Below, in pieces: positions 50,096 through 58,646 of a stretch of 64,000 nucleotides of DNA. Both the position numbers and the translations under genes were made by a program. The DNA comes from Desulfuromonadaceae bacterium (lineage in GTDB: Bacteria; Desulfobacterota; Desulfuromonadia; Geobacterales; Pseudopelobacteraceae): assembly GCA_028683855.1 (NCBI GenBank), contig JAQUHA010000016.1, positions 1 to 64,000 of the forward strand, written 5' to 3'. Within the stretch, counting starts at the first letter, position 1, and each line of letters starts with the position of its first letter. The notes beneath the pieces were generated by a model. It made no database searches, was not told the DNA's origin, and saw nothing but the letters and a program-made list of their open reading frames with translations.

Positions 50096-50935
50096 CTATA
50101 TCACATCTGCCAATATACGCTCGGTTTTCCTGAAAAACCAGAGTCCAGTTACCAGCAACAGCACCGACAGAGCGGTTGAAAGAGCTATGCCCGGCCAGTA
50201 CAAACCAATGCTCCCTTTAAGCAAAGCCCACCTGAAACCGTCGATAACTCCTACCATCGGATTCAGCGAATACAACAAACGCCACTTTTCAGGAACTATG
50301 CTACTGACGAATCCAACCGGTGAAACATACAAACCTAACTGGAGCATAAATGGCACTACATAACGAAAATCACGATATTTAACATTTAATGACGAAAACC
50401 ATAGACCCGCTCCAGCCACAGGCAAAAAAGCCAGTAAAAGAAAAAATGGCATCGCAGCCACACGCCAATCCGGCATATATCCATACCAGAGCATAACTCC
50501 ACCCATAATTACCAGTGAAATGGCAAAATCAATCAAACTTACAATAATGCTGCTAACCGGAATTATGATGCGAGGAAAATAAACTTTGGTAAGCAGGTTG
50601 GCATTGTTGATCAATGAGCCTGAACTCTCAGAAAGGGCATTAGTACAAAAATTCCACGGGAGCATAGCTGCAAAGACCAGCAACGGATACGGTACTCCGC
50701 TTGAAGGCAATTTGGCCAGCATCCCAAATATGACTGTAAAAACAATCATCGTCACCAAAGGCCTGATTACACCCCAGGCTACCCCGATCACTGTCTGTTT
50801 ATAGCGAACCAGAATATCCCGCCATACAAGAAACCAGAATAGTTCTCGATATCTCAATACGTCACGCCAGTAATGGAGTACCGGCCTATTTGGCTCAATC
50901 AGTAACTCTTGTTGTGGTGTCTCTGATCTGCCCAT
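50096..50935 (-). CDS. wzm: polysaccharide ABC exporter permease
   Basis: The 279-residue protein is an ABC-2 type permease with about six membrane segments. Family marks are YRELFWFLVWRDILVRYKQT near residue 31, IGVAWGVIRPLVTMIVF, and LNVKYRDFRYVVPF. It would form the membrane channel with Wzt for O-antigen or capsule export. GAGG lies four bases before the ATG. Unusually, a MntA/HepT pair separates it from wzt. Confidence 0.93.
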   Translation of the reverse strand: MGRSETPQQELLIEPNRPVLHYWRDVLRYRELFWFLVWRDILVRYKQTVIGVAWGVIRPLVTMIVFTVIFGMLAKLPSSGVPYPLLVFAAMLPWNFCTNALSESSGSLINNANLLTKVYFPRIIIPVSSIIVSLIDFAISLVIMGGVMLWYGYMPDWRVAAMPFFLLLAFLPVAGAGLWFSSLNVKYRDFRYVVPFMLQLGLYVSPVGFVSSIVPEKWRLLYSLNPMVGVIDGFRWALLKGSIGLYWPGIALSTALSVLLLVTGLWFFRKTERILADVI

Positions 50936-50941
50936 ATTTCC

Positions 50942-51673
50942 TCAGTTCAGTATTTTACGGTAAGGTCTCAACTGCTTAAAAAATGGAAATAACTTCATGG
51001 CATAATAGCCCGACAGTGCAAGCGTTGACCAGAAATACCCCTCGTTTTCCTTTATTATGCTATATGACTCAGCAAACTCCCCACTATCACTGATACCACC
51101 TGGAATTGCATAACCTACAAAATCAACAGCGTATATGAATTTTGCACCGAGTTTCTTAAGTCGCTGATTGAAATCAAAATCAGCATAGACCTGGTAACTG
51201 CAATTAAATGGTGGAGATAGATGAAGAGATTTATTTACAAGAAGAGCCTGATGGTGAAGTGAGTTATACAAATTCAGATGGTAATCGGATCTTGGTTTAA
51301 ACACAACACCCCCCCCCACCTTTACAGAACCGTAAATTACATGATCAACAGAGTATATATTCATATTAGCAGGTAACGAGATAATCCTGTCTCCCACACC
51401 TAGAAACATAATAAAGCTGTTATCACTTGCAATACTCCACCCTTTATTCATGGCATCATAAATACCTTTGTCAGGCTCACTCACCCAATTTGTAATATAT
51501 TTTGAGTATTTATTTATGATGTCAGTCGTACCGTCTGAAGAGCCTCCGTCAATAATTATGTAATCGATTAGATATGTCTCCATCTTCTCAATAACGCTGA
51601 GGATGGTTTCTTCGAGATATTCAGAACCATTCTTAACTACAGTAATGATTGAAATCTGGGCAGTTTCAGACAT
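50942..51673 (-). CDS. GT2-family glycosyltransferase with internal G9 tract
   Basis: Start ATG 51673 lies two bases after the upstream stop; the longer frame is a shadow. The 243-residue protein opens with ISIITVVKNGSEYLEETI and has IIDGGSSDGTTDIINKY, SEPDKGIYDAMNKGW and FLGVGDRI, the last the metal-site position of this GT2 subgroup. A run of nine G on the coding strand (51309-51317) encodes VGGG near residue 119. A slip there would truncate the protein. Confidence 0.88.
   Translation of the reverse strand: MSETAQISIITVVKNGSEYLEETILSVIEKMETYLIDYIIIDGGSSDGTTDIINKYSKYITNWVSEPDKGIYDAMNKGWSIASDNSFIMFLGVGDRIISLPANMNIYSVDHVIYGSVKVGGGVVFKPRSDYHLNLYNSLHHQALLVNKSLHLSPPFNCSYQVYADFDFNQRLKKLGAKFIYAVDFVGYAIPGGISDSGEFAESYSIIKENEGYFWSTLALSGYYAMKLFPFFKQLRPYRKILN
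51309..51317 (-). repeat. homopolymer tract C9/G9 inside a glycosyltransferase gene
   Basis: Nine consecutive C on the plus strand read as nine G in the coding direction. Tracts of this length can slip during replication and switch surface-sugar genes on and off. Confidence 0.8.
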
Positions 51674-51675
51674 TG

Positions 51676-52647
51676 TCAAGCTCTGTGTTCCGGCTGAACT
51701 CCAAAAACCAGCCTTAAAATCATTGCTGCCCGCCCCCACTGCCCAATAAGTAAGCGTAGTATAAACGCAGTAAAAATAACCATCAAAACGGTAGGTAACG
51801 CAGCAGGATAGAAACGTCTAGTGAAAAGCAAACGGTTTTTAATATTGTAATAATCACTTGTATAACTTTTTTTTGATGGATTGCTGTTCGTGCCGATGCT
51901 TGCGCCCACCTTATGATAAACAATACTCTCTGGAGCATATCCAAGTTTAAAATAATTTTGTGCCCTGATAGCCCAGTCAGCCTCTTCAAAATAAAGGAAA
52001 TAATCCTCACACATCAAACCTACTTTTTCTAAAAAAGATCGAGAAACAAGCATTGATGCACCTTCAACATAGTTTATTCGACTTTCAGCCTTTGAATAAT
52101 TTATTTTATTGTTATAATTTCTAAAACGTCCGTAGTGCCACGGCAGACCTATCCAGCGGCAATATTGCCCCCCTCCCAACGCCTGAATCCTACGACGATT
52201 ATTGTATGACAGAATAGTTGAACCACAAATGCCTATTGATGACTGTTCTTGCATACGAGCAACAAGATGAATAAGCGCATCCGGTTTTACAACAGTATCA
52301 TTATTCAACAGCCAGAAATAATATCCATCTTTCCTTGTTATCGCATATCTGATTCCAACATTATTGCCACCTGCAAAACCCAGATTTTCACCATTACTGA
52401 TTAATGTCAAAATCGCATCACTGCGTTCTGAAACACCTGATTCAGCAAGAGTACGCTGGCATTCAAAATAACGTACAGAACGACGATTCGCCCAGTCTTT
52501 AATTTTATCCAATGAACCATCGTTGGAACCATTGTCACAGAGTACAATCCTAAAATTGGGGTATTCAAGAAGTAAAAGGCTTTCTATACATTCTACTGTA
52601 TCGCGCCACCCATTCCAGTTAAGCAGAATAATATAGACACGGTTCAC
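51676..52647 (-). CDS. GT2-family glycosyltransferase, rhamnosyltransferase-like
   Basis: The 323-residue protein starts at GTG 52647, overlapping the UbiA stop by four bases. It has ILLNWNGWRDTVECIESL, GNNVGIRYA, and FWLLNNDTVVKPDALIHLV, where NND takes the DxD place, as in WbbL-type rhamnosyltransferases. A hydrophobic stretch near the C-terminus may attach it to the membrane. It may add an early sugar to the lipid carrier. Confidence 0.89.
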   Translation of the reverse strand: MNRVYIILLNWNGWRDTVECIESLLLLEYPNFRIVLCDNGSNDGSLDKIKDWANRRSVRYFECQRTLAESGVSERSDAILTLISNGENLGFAGGNNVGIRYAITRKDGYYFWLLNNDTVVKPDALIHLVARMQEQSSIGICGSTILSYNNRRRIQALGGGQYCRWIGLPWHYGRFRNYNNKINYSKAESRINYVEGASMLVSRSFLEKVGLMCEDYFLYFEEADWAIRAQNYFKLGYAPESIVYHKVGASIGTNSNPSKKSYTSDYYNIKNRLLFTRRFYPAALPTVLMVIFTAFILRLLIGQWGRAAMILRLVFGVQPEHRA

Positions 52648-53486
52648 TTATAAATGCTCCAAACAACCATTAACAACCAAACAAGACTAACTACTAATAA
52701 CACAGGATCCTTTATGAGTGATTCGGTCGGATCTCCACTTTGACCGGAGCTAACTCTGAATATGTACCTCAGTAAGCCAAAAAGACAGAGAGGAACAGTA
52801 TATACAAGCTTCTGCTTATTCAAGGCGTACATTGAGTATGTTACAAGAACGGCACCAGCCGTCATATAAAGAGTTCCACTCAGAAACCCTGTCGGGTAGC
52901 AAGTAAGAGTGGTACGATGTTCTCCAGCCATAATTCCAAGTGTTCTAAATTCACTTAAACGCTTCCCTGTACTTAGAAAAACTGCAAGCAAAAAGACAGT
53001 TAAAAATAACCATGACGAAATTTGAATATTAAACAACACGCCACCAGACTGAAGTCGGATTAGAAAACCGGCTGCAATGCAAAAAACATCCACAACAGGA
53101 ATAGTTTTAAGCTTCAGAGAGTACAGAATAGTAATAGCAGTGTAAACAAGCAGTAAAAAAAAGAATTGGTGAGAAATGAAAACAGCAAGCAGCAGGCCAG
53201 CCAAAAGCAGTAAACTTAAAAGTAGAAATGCATGAGTTATACTTACAACACCGGCAGCTATAGGGCGAAAACGTTTTACAGGGTGGTTAATGTCCCGCTT
53301 TCGATCCATTATGTCATTAAAAACATACCCGGAGCTTGATACCATGCAAAAAGCAGCAAATGGCAGCAGGCCTAGAACAAAATGTCCCGGCAATAATATC
53401 TGACCTGTCAGAAAAGGTGGAAAAAACAACATAACATTTTTCAACCACTGACTAGGCCGCAACATTGTTAGATATTTTATAATCAT
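52644..53486 (-). CDS. UbiA-family polyprenyl-phosphate transferase (DPPR synthase-like)
   Basis: The 280-residue integral membrane protein has LRPSQWLKNVMLFFPP at the N-terminus and the metal motif NDIMDRKRD in YVFNDIMDRKRDINHP, both typical of decaprenyl-phosphate 5-phosphoribosyltransferase (the UbiA homologue of the mycobacterial DprE pathway). About eight membrane segments are visible. It would make a polyprenyl-phosphate-pentose donor. It is coupled to the GT-C-like gene upstream by a four-base overlap; no dprE1/dprE2 epimerase genes are in the window. Confidence 0.82.
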   Translation of the reverse strand: MIIKYLTMLRPSQWLKNVMLFFPPFLTGQILLPGHFVLGLLPFAAFCMVSSSGYVFNDIMDRKRDINHPVKRFRPIAAGVVSITHAFLLLSLLLLAGLLLAVFISHQFFFLLLVYTAITILYSLKLKTIPVVDVFCIAAGFLIRLQSGGVLFNIQISSWLFLTVFLLAVFLSTGKRLSEFRTLGIMAGEHRTTLTCYPTGFLSGTLYMTAGAVLVTYSMYALNKQKLVYTVPLCLFGLLRYIFRVSSGQSGDPTESLIKDPVLLVVSLVWLLMVVWSIYK

Positions 53487-55198
53487 TTAAATTTTTCCAA
53501 CTTAATAAGATACAATTTGGCGGCAGCCAGATAATGTGCGTCAACTGGTGCTGTCAAAGCGGCTCGACTGAAATAATCCTTAGCCTTTGCCTCGTCCCCT
53601 GCTTTTAGTGCCATCTGTCCGCTTTGGTATAGCCAGAACGGATCCGGTTTCTTCTGGTTTAGTAAATCCAGTGTTTCAATTATATCTTGAGCCAATAAAG
53701 CTCTTGATTCCTTATCAACAGAATCTAAACATTTGAAATCAGCTTTGTATAATATCTCAAGGAAATTTGCTGAAGCATTCTTTTTTTTCTTAAATACCTC
53801 GAAAAAATAATTCCTTGCCTCCAAGCATTCACCTTTGGCAAGCATGACTTGCATAACCGCTGCCTTGATTGGGTAGCGCATTGAGACTCGTTTATTCAGA
53901 CGATCAGCAGTTCCCATGGCTTCAGCAGCAAGCTTGTATTCTCCATTTTTTATAAGCTCGCCACCCATAGAATAATATAGTGAACCAAATTCAGGTGACT
54001 TACGCACAGCATCCTGGAAAAAGAGCAATTTATCACGCCAAAGAATATTCTGCTGAAAACAGATCAAACTAAAAAAAATAAGCAGTAGTGAAATTAAAGT
54101 TGTAATTACAACTGGAAACCTTCTGTACCAGACTTCGGTAATACCAACAATGCCAAGAGCAAAAAAAACAGTTGGCATATATAGATAGCGCTCTGCAAAC
54201 GGTGTCCAGGTAATATGCTTTATTGAAATAAACGCCGCAGGAGTGATAAAAAACAAAGCTGATATAAAAAATACACCAGACAGTCGATAATTACGATAAA
54301 CAAACCAGATAATTGGTAAAATTGCTACTCCCAAAAGTACGTACATATGGTGTACAGCAGTTATTGCAAAGTTAAGCGGTAGTGGTATCATTAATTTTCT
54401 TGCATAGAAACCGATCGCAACAAGCAATTCCACTGTTCCATCCAATACCTTAATCTCTTCACTCGATATGAATTTGCTTAACCCACTTGAGCTACCTCGA
54501 AAAAAAAGAGCAATGAAAACTACTAAACATACTGGAAACATTACAGCTACAACTGCCTTGAAGCGCTGCCGTAGCGTTGCAGTACCCGGCAATCGCATGA
54601 TGAGTAAAAGAAGTACTCCTCCAAAAGCAAGTGCAGTCTCCTTGACCAGAAATGATGCGACAAGAAACAGAAGAGTAGCAGCCAGAGACCTCTTGTTCGG
54701 TGCTTCAAGCCATTTCAGACAGAATAAACAGGCGGTAAGCACTAACAGTGCCATTAGTGGGTCAGTTCTTCCTGCAATCCAAGCTACCGCTTCAACATTA
54801 ACAGGGTGCAGAGCAAATAATAGTGCAGCTAACGAAGCGAGCAGAACAGCTTGATTATCACGACTGACAAGAATTTTACTCGCGAGAAAATAAACCAGCA
54901 GAGTATTTCCACAATGCAGAAGAATATTCTCCAAATGCATAGTACGCGGTTCCATTCCCCATAACATATTATCAATATAAAATGATAGTTCTACTATCGG
55001 TCTATAATAATAGGTATCGTCAGGCAGCAGGATTCTAGAGAGTGATTGATTTAACGAATAGTAGTTAAAAATACCGGGGTCATCTATTGGATGTATACCG
55101 CTAAATATAGAAGGGTAGTAAATCGCCAGTACAAAACCAAACAAAAGGAGAGGGATCAGGTATGAATGCAACTGTTTTCTATCTAGCCACGATCTCAA
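53483..55198 (-). CDS. GT-C-like membrane protein with C-terminal TPR repeats
   Basis: TTG 55198 is chosen because GGAGG lies nine bases before it, giving 571 residues; TTG 55234 is a longer alternative. The N-terminal 400 residues hold about ten membrane segments. The first external loop has HPIDDPGIF, matching the acidic metal motif of GT-C enzymes that use polyprenyl-phosphate sugars, and HPVNVEAVAWIAGRTDP is shared with O-mannosyltransferase-like TPR proteins. The cytoplasm- or periplasm-facing C-terminus has tetratricopeptide-like helices. Together with the UbiA-like gene it may form a lipid-phosphate sugar pathway. Confidence 0.72.
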   Translation of the reverse strand: MRSWLDRKQLHSYLIPLLLFGFVLAIYYPSIFSGIHPIDDPGIFNYYSLNQSLSRILLPDDTYYYRPIVELSFYIDNMLWGMEPRTMHLENILLHCGNTLLVYFLASKILVSRDNQAVLLASLAALLFALHPVNVEAVAWIAGRTDPLMALLVLTACLFCLKWLEAPNKRSLAATLLFLVASFLVKETALAFGGVLLLLIMRLPGTATLRQRFKAVVAVMFPVCLVVFIALFFRGSSSGLSKFISSEEIKVLDGTVELLVAIGFYARKLMIPLPLNFAITAVHHMYVLLGVAILPIIWFVYRNYRLSGVFFISALFFITPAAFISIKHITWTPFAERYLYMPTVFFALGIVGITEVWYRRFPVVITTLISLLLIFFSLICFQQNILWRDKLLFFQDAVRKSPEFGSLYYSMGGELIKNGEYKLAAEAMGTADRLNKRVSMRYPIKAAVMQVMLAKGECLEARNYFFEVFKKKKNASANFLEILYKADFKCLDSVDKESRALLAQDIIETLDLLNQKKPDPFWLYQSGQMALKAGDEAKAKDYFSRAALTAPVDAHYLAAAKLYLIKLEKFK

Positions 55199-56042
55199 GG
55201 AAGAATGCCTCCATATCTTTGCTACGCGACTCAATCTTCTCTATTGATTGATTATTTTGCAACGATCGCTGTATAAAAAACTGGAGTTCATCTTTACCAA
55301 CATAATTTTCTTCTTGAACACCTTCAGGTGATATTGTTAGTACGGAATATCCTTCAATTCCACGCTGAAGAATGTTTGTTACGCTATCAACCACAAGCAA
55401 TTGTCCATTATTTATAACACCAACCCTATCACAAACTTTTTCGACATCATCAGTTATATGTGTACTGAAGAAAACACACTTACCCTGTTTTTTCAGATCC
55501 AGTATAATATCCTTTACAAGAGCCCTACCGATTGGGTCAAGCCCACTCATCGGTTCATCCAGAACATACACATCAGGGTCATGAACAAGAGTCTGCGCAA
55601 GACCAACCCGTTGAACCATACCCTTACTGTAGCCCCGCATATGACGTTTGCGGGCTTCCCATAGATCCATACGCTTTAAAACTTCCTCAGTTCGAGTTGC
55701 CAATAAATTTGCTTCCATACCAAATTGTGAGCCAACAAATTTTATATACTCCTCAGCGCTCAGATAATCGTAGAAAGCTGGATTCTCAGGTAGAAATCCT
55801 ACGTTTGTACGAGACAAAGTCTGACTGGATTCAACCCCCATAATTCGTGATAGACCTGTTGTTGGCTTCAATAACCCCATCAACAACTTTATGGTAGTAC
55901 TTTTACCCGCACCATTAGGACCCAGAAAACCGAATACTTCTCCCCTCGCCACTTCAAGGTTAAGCCCTTTAAGAGCCTCAATTTTTGTCATTCGCTTGCC
56001 AGTAAAATTCTTACACAACCCAATTATTTCAATTGCGTTCAT
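55179..56042 (-). CDS. ABC transporter ATPase (CcmA/NatA type)
   Basis: The 287-residue protein has Walker A GPNGAGKSTT at 41-50, NVGFLPENPAFYDYLSAEEY, signature YSKGMVQRVGLAQ and Walker B VYVLDEPMSGLDP. The C-terminal 70 residues are a typical non-catalytic extension. It pairs with the permease at 56931-57725. AGGAG lies six bases before the ATG. Position just after pilA-spc fits the ABC component of the G. sulfurreducens xap locus, whose disruption impairs cytochrome anchoring; orthology is inferred from order only. Confidence 0.9.
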   Translation of the reverse strand: MNAIEIIGLCKNFTGKRMTKIEALKGLNLEVARGEVFGFLGPNGAGKSTTIKLLMGLLKPTTGLSRIMGVESSQTLSRTNVGFLPENPAFYDYLSAEEYIKFVGSQFGMEANLLATRTEEVLKRMDLWEARKRHMRGYSKGMVQRVGLAQTLVHDPDVYVLDEPMSGLDPIGRALVKDIILDLKKQGKCVFFSTHITDDVEKVCDRVGVINNGQLLVVDSVTNILQRGIEGYSVLTISPEGVQEENYVGKDELQFFIQRSLQNNQSIEKIESRSKDMEAFFLEIVAR

Positions 56043-56934
56043 GGATATCTCCTGCTCTTTGTCTGCTGGTTTTCTTTACTGCGCCAAAAGCGAACTTACT
56101 GGTAGTAACAACCTTGCCGTCATTTTCCAGAACAAACTGTCCACCGTAAGGATCGCTTGGGGGGGGGGAGAGAAAACCCTCCATAACGAGTATTTCGATT
56201 GATGCCGGCACAACTCCAGCTGATGCTAAATAACGATCTCTAGCCTCCTCAATCCTACGTACCTCTCGAAACGCAGCTATACGTATCTGATAGTTCTTTT
56301 TTAGAGTAGTATTCGTTTCACCCTTCTCCATCGAAATCAGGTATGCCAACGCAAGCGCAGTCTGCCCCGAAGCCTGCAAATAACGTCCAGCCAGACTCTT
56401 GTAAATAGGAGCTCCGCTTAATTCACCAGCAAGTTTATAAAATTCTGCCGCTTTAACAAAATCTTTCAAGAAAAATGCATTATTAAATCCTGCAAAATAT
56501 GGGAGCTGCCAATCCCATGTACGAAACTTCATACCATATTCAAGCAGTTCGTTTGCAATTTTAAACTGCCCTGCATCCCATGTAAGAAATCCCTGTGCAA
56601 AGTAATAAGCATCCATATTGTAAGGATCAAGCTTAACAGCACCATGTACAAGACGAGACATCCCCTGCAAATCAATCTGTTCCGGAGTTATTTTCCCCTC
56701 CATCCCCTTGCTAATCTCTCCGCCATAATACATCATTACCTTCATCACGAGTGAGGCAGCTGCCAGCTCCTTTAAATCTGCACTGAGCGATTTAACAACT
56801 TGCAGACTGGGAACGTAACCCAGTTTTTCTTCAATAGGTTTGTTAAGCATATATGTCACAAAAGGGGAAATGGATAAGACATACAAAATCAAACCCGCAA
56901 GCAACAGACAAACAGGAGCAGAAATACGCATCAC
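56029..56934 (-). CDS. membrane-anchored TPR-like protein of the ABC module
   Basis: The 301-residue protein has one membrane segment (about residues 6-26, VCLLLAGLILYVLSISP) and then helical repeats resembling tetratricopeptides, for example MDAYYFAQGFLTWDAGQFKI and GFNNAFFLKDFVKAAEFYKL. It is coupled to the permease upstream (four-base overlap) and the ATPase downstream (14 bases). It is probably an accessory protein of this transporter on the periplasmic side. An 11-base homopolymer lies at about residue 256. Confidence 0.6.
   Translation of the reverse strand: MMRISAPVCLLLAGLILYVLSISPFVTYMLNKPIEEKLGYVPSLQVVKSLSADLKELAAASLVMKVMMYYGGEISKGMEGKITPEQIDLQGMSRLVHGAVKLDPYNMDAYYFAQGFLTWDAGQFKIANELLEYGMKFRTWDWQLPYFAGFNNAFFLKDFVKAAEFYKLAGELSGAPIYKSLAGRYLQASGQTALALAYLISMEKGETNTTLKKNYQIRIAAFREVRRIEEARDRYLASAGVVPASIEILVMEGFLSPPPSDPYGGQFVLENDGKVVTTSKFAFGAVKKTSRQRAGDIHERN
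56159..56169 (-). repeat. homopolymer tract G11/C11 inside the TPR-like gene
   Basis: Eleven consecutive G on the plus strand (C on the coding strand) encode LSPPPSD. It is the longest mononucleotide run seen in the window. A one-base change would alter the last 45 residues and also disturb the overlap with the ATPase gene. Confidence 0.85.
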
Positions 56935-57725
56935 TTCATCTCCCTGCGATTGAACAATATCGCAGCGCCACCCAGAAGAATTGCGGTATATGCAACAAAA
57001 TAGGCAACTGTAACACCTAAGCCTGTAAAATTAGCAGGAATGCCGTAGATTGCATTGACCTTAAGATCAAAACCAGACAGGTTAGGCAGAAAGTAGTAAA
57101 GTGCTGTAACTAACATCTTAATAAGAGGAGAAACAAGCTTTTCAGCCGACGGAGAGTATACAAATTCATAAACCTGCTGGGTTACACCGCTAGCCAGAAA
57201 GGCACAGATAGTACCGAAGATCGGGAGAAAAAAAGAAGTACTGACAGTTGAAAGCAACAACGCCACCCCCACCAGCAGAATGTATTTAAGTGTTGTAAAC
57301 AGAAGAGTAAGAACCAACAAGCTCCAGACAATCGGTCGATCAGAAGGATAAATACTGGAAGAGACCTTGATCATAACGCAGGCAAGCACACCAAGGAAAG
57401 TTGAGGTCAAAATAAGAAATAGAGTCAGTCCCATAAAACGTCCAAGCAGATAGGAACTGCGACCGATAGGAAGGCTGAGTACACTGAATGTATATCTTCG
57501 CTCCATATCCCTCCATAATGAAGTCGCACCGAGAAAAACCGAGAGCAACAATAGAATAAATGAAATCAACGAAAGGGAAAGGGTAATGGACAACTCTGTA
57601 ACCTGACGCATAGAGAGCGAAGCGGCAGATGGGATAAATAGAAAGAGTACCGAAAGAGCAATTATACCCTGAAATACCCGATCCCTGAAAATACCCTTGA
57701 GTGTAATACCAATAATAGTAATCAT
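56931..57725 (-). CDS. ABC-2 type transporter permease
   Basis: ATG 57725 is taken as start (AGGTG four bases before); the in-frame ATG 57740 has no ribosome site. The 264-residue protein has about six membrane segments, with LWRDMERRYTFSVLSLPIGR between the second and third, a segment typical of NosY-like permeases. It is first in the operon that includes the TPR-like protein and ATPase, and probably the rest of the polysaccharide locus. The spc terminator separates it from the pilin unit. Confidence 0.82.
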   Translation of the reverse strand: MITIIGITLKGIFRDRVFQGIIALSVLFLFIPSAASLSMRQVTELSITLSLSLISFILLLLSVFLGATSLWRDMERRYTFSVLSLPIGRSSYLLGRFMGLTLFLILTSTFLGVLACVMIKVSSSIYPSDRPIVWSLLVLTLLFTTLKYILLVGVALLLSTVSTSFFLPIFGTICAFLASGVTQQVYEFVYSPSAEKLVSPLIKMLVTALYYFLPNLSGFDLKVNAIYGIPANFTGLGVTVAYFVAYTAILLGGAAILFNRREMK

Positions 57726-57925
57726 GTTGCACCTATGCATAATGGGTCTGAAACAGCAAAGAGTTTAAACAAAATATTCAGCAGAATGTTATTGCTCAGG
57801 TAATTAAACAGTTAAATGCAGGAGCTTCCAGCCTGCGAAAATAAGTATTGGTAGATCGCTCCCACGATGCAACAATCTGAACATTCATCCACCGCTGCAA
57901 TATTTAAACTTAAGACTGAAAAGTT

Positions 57926-57954
57926 AAAAAAAGCGGGATGTAAGAACATCCCGC
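57926..57954 (-). terminator. rho-independent terminator after spc
   Basis: GCGGGATGT (57933-57941) and ACATCCCGC (57946-57954) pair perfectly around a four-base loop. On the minus strand seven T follow the stem. It ends the pilA-spc message. Confidence 0.9.
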
Positions 57955-57981
57955 CAGTGTGTAAATCTTATACAAACAGTC

Positions 57982-58332
57982 TTACATTGTAGTCCAACCG
58001 GTAGCAAAATAAGTTACACCAAGCGTATCCGGCTTAGCATGACCAGTACCTTTAGTCTCTGGAGCCCAAAATATAGCCGTACCATCATGAGCAGTACCAA
58101 AAGATCTTGTCCCCTGCAGATGTTGGGTGATAAGTGTGTATCCCGAAGTTGATACGATGAATCCAAGTGCATCACTAGCTGATAATCTACCAACAGCAGT
58201 ACCAACCGTTGTACCATCAGATGGAGCAACATTCTTGCCTGCGTCATCGAAAACTACTGTACTGTCTGTAGCAGAAAAAGATGAAGTGGCTGCCATAACA
58301 ACTAACAAACTTGCTAAAATAATTTTTTTCAT
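57982..58332 (-). CDS. spc: Spc / PilA-C, small secreted partner of the short pilin
   Basis: Spc (GSU1497 in G. sulfurreducens) is a small exported protein encoded next to pilA and needed for PilA stability; it looks like the C-terminal half of a once longer pilin. ATG 58332 is chosen because AAGGAG lies six bases before it, while the ATG two codons earlier touches it. The 116 residues have a signal peptide ending near SSFSA and the shared core GYTLITQHLQGTRSFGTAHD then TAIFW. The gene follows pilA by 21 bases and is closed by a strong terminator. Confidence 0.85.
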   Translation of the reverse strand: MKKIILASLLVVMAATSSFSATDSTVVFDDAGKNVAPSDGTTVGTAVGRLSASDALGFIVSTSGYTLITQHLQGTRSFGTAHDGTAIFWAPETKGTGHAKPDTLGVTYFATGWTTM

Positions 58333-58353
58333 ATTCATCTCCTTATTTTAATA

Positions 58354-58578
58354 TTAATTAAAAACTAATTCAGCAGGATAAGCCTGGTTATCTGCATTGT
58401 AAGACTCCAGACCGGTTTTAATATTTTTCAGGTCGCTGGCCGAAGCGCTGTGAAACGCTTTCTCGCGATAAGCTGAAAACTGTGGAATGGCGATAGCTGC
58501 CAGAATACCGATGATCGCAACAACGATCAACAGCTCGATCAGGGTAAAACCTTTGTTACTTCTGAACTTGTTTAACAT
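58354..58578 (-). CDS. pilA: short type IV major pilin (geopilin, PilA-N)
   Basis: ATG 58578 is set by AAGGAG seven bases upstream. The 74-residue prepilin has a ten-residue leader ending in KG, cut before Phe1 of GFTLIELLIVVAIIGILAA; Glu5 is present. The mature chain of 64 residues has no globular head, as in G. sulfurreducens PilA (61 residues). Aromatic residues lie at mature positions 1, 24, 27, 32, 50, 57 and 63, nearly matching the conductive-pilin set. It is the main fibre subunit, or, in the cytochrome-nanowire view, part of a secretion pseudopilus. A sigma-54 promoter lies upstream. Confidence 0.95.
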   Translation of the reverse strand: MLNKFRSNKGFTLIELLIVVAIIGILAAIAIPQFSAYREKAFHSASASDLKNIKTGLESYNADNQAYPAELVFN

Positions 58579-58602
58579 AATGTAACTCCTTTCTTGGTTT
58601 GT

Positions 58603-58618
58603 GCTCTGCAATCAGAGC
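58603..58618 (-). other. small hairpin in the pilA 5' leader
   Basis: GCTCTG (58603-58608) and CAGAGC (58613-58618) pair around a four-base loop, between the sigma-54 start region and the pilA ribosome site. No T run follows, so it is not a terminator; it might affect message stability. Confidence 0.4.
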
Positions 58619-58646
58619 TTGGTTATGTGGTTATAAATAAGCGTGA

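Noticed and set aside
57340-57732. 130-codon minus-strand frame in the ABC-2 permease gene
   Set aside because: Out of frame with the clear membrane permease; Tyr/Phe-rich noise.
57741-57925. Promoter for the ABC-2/polysaccharide operon
   Set aside because: Several weak boxes (for example TTAACT and ATAACA 17 bases apart on the minus strand) but none good enough to call.
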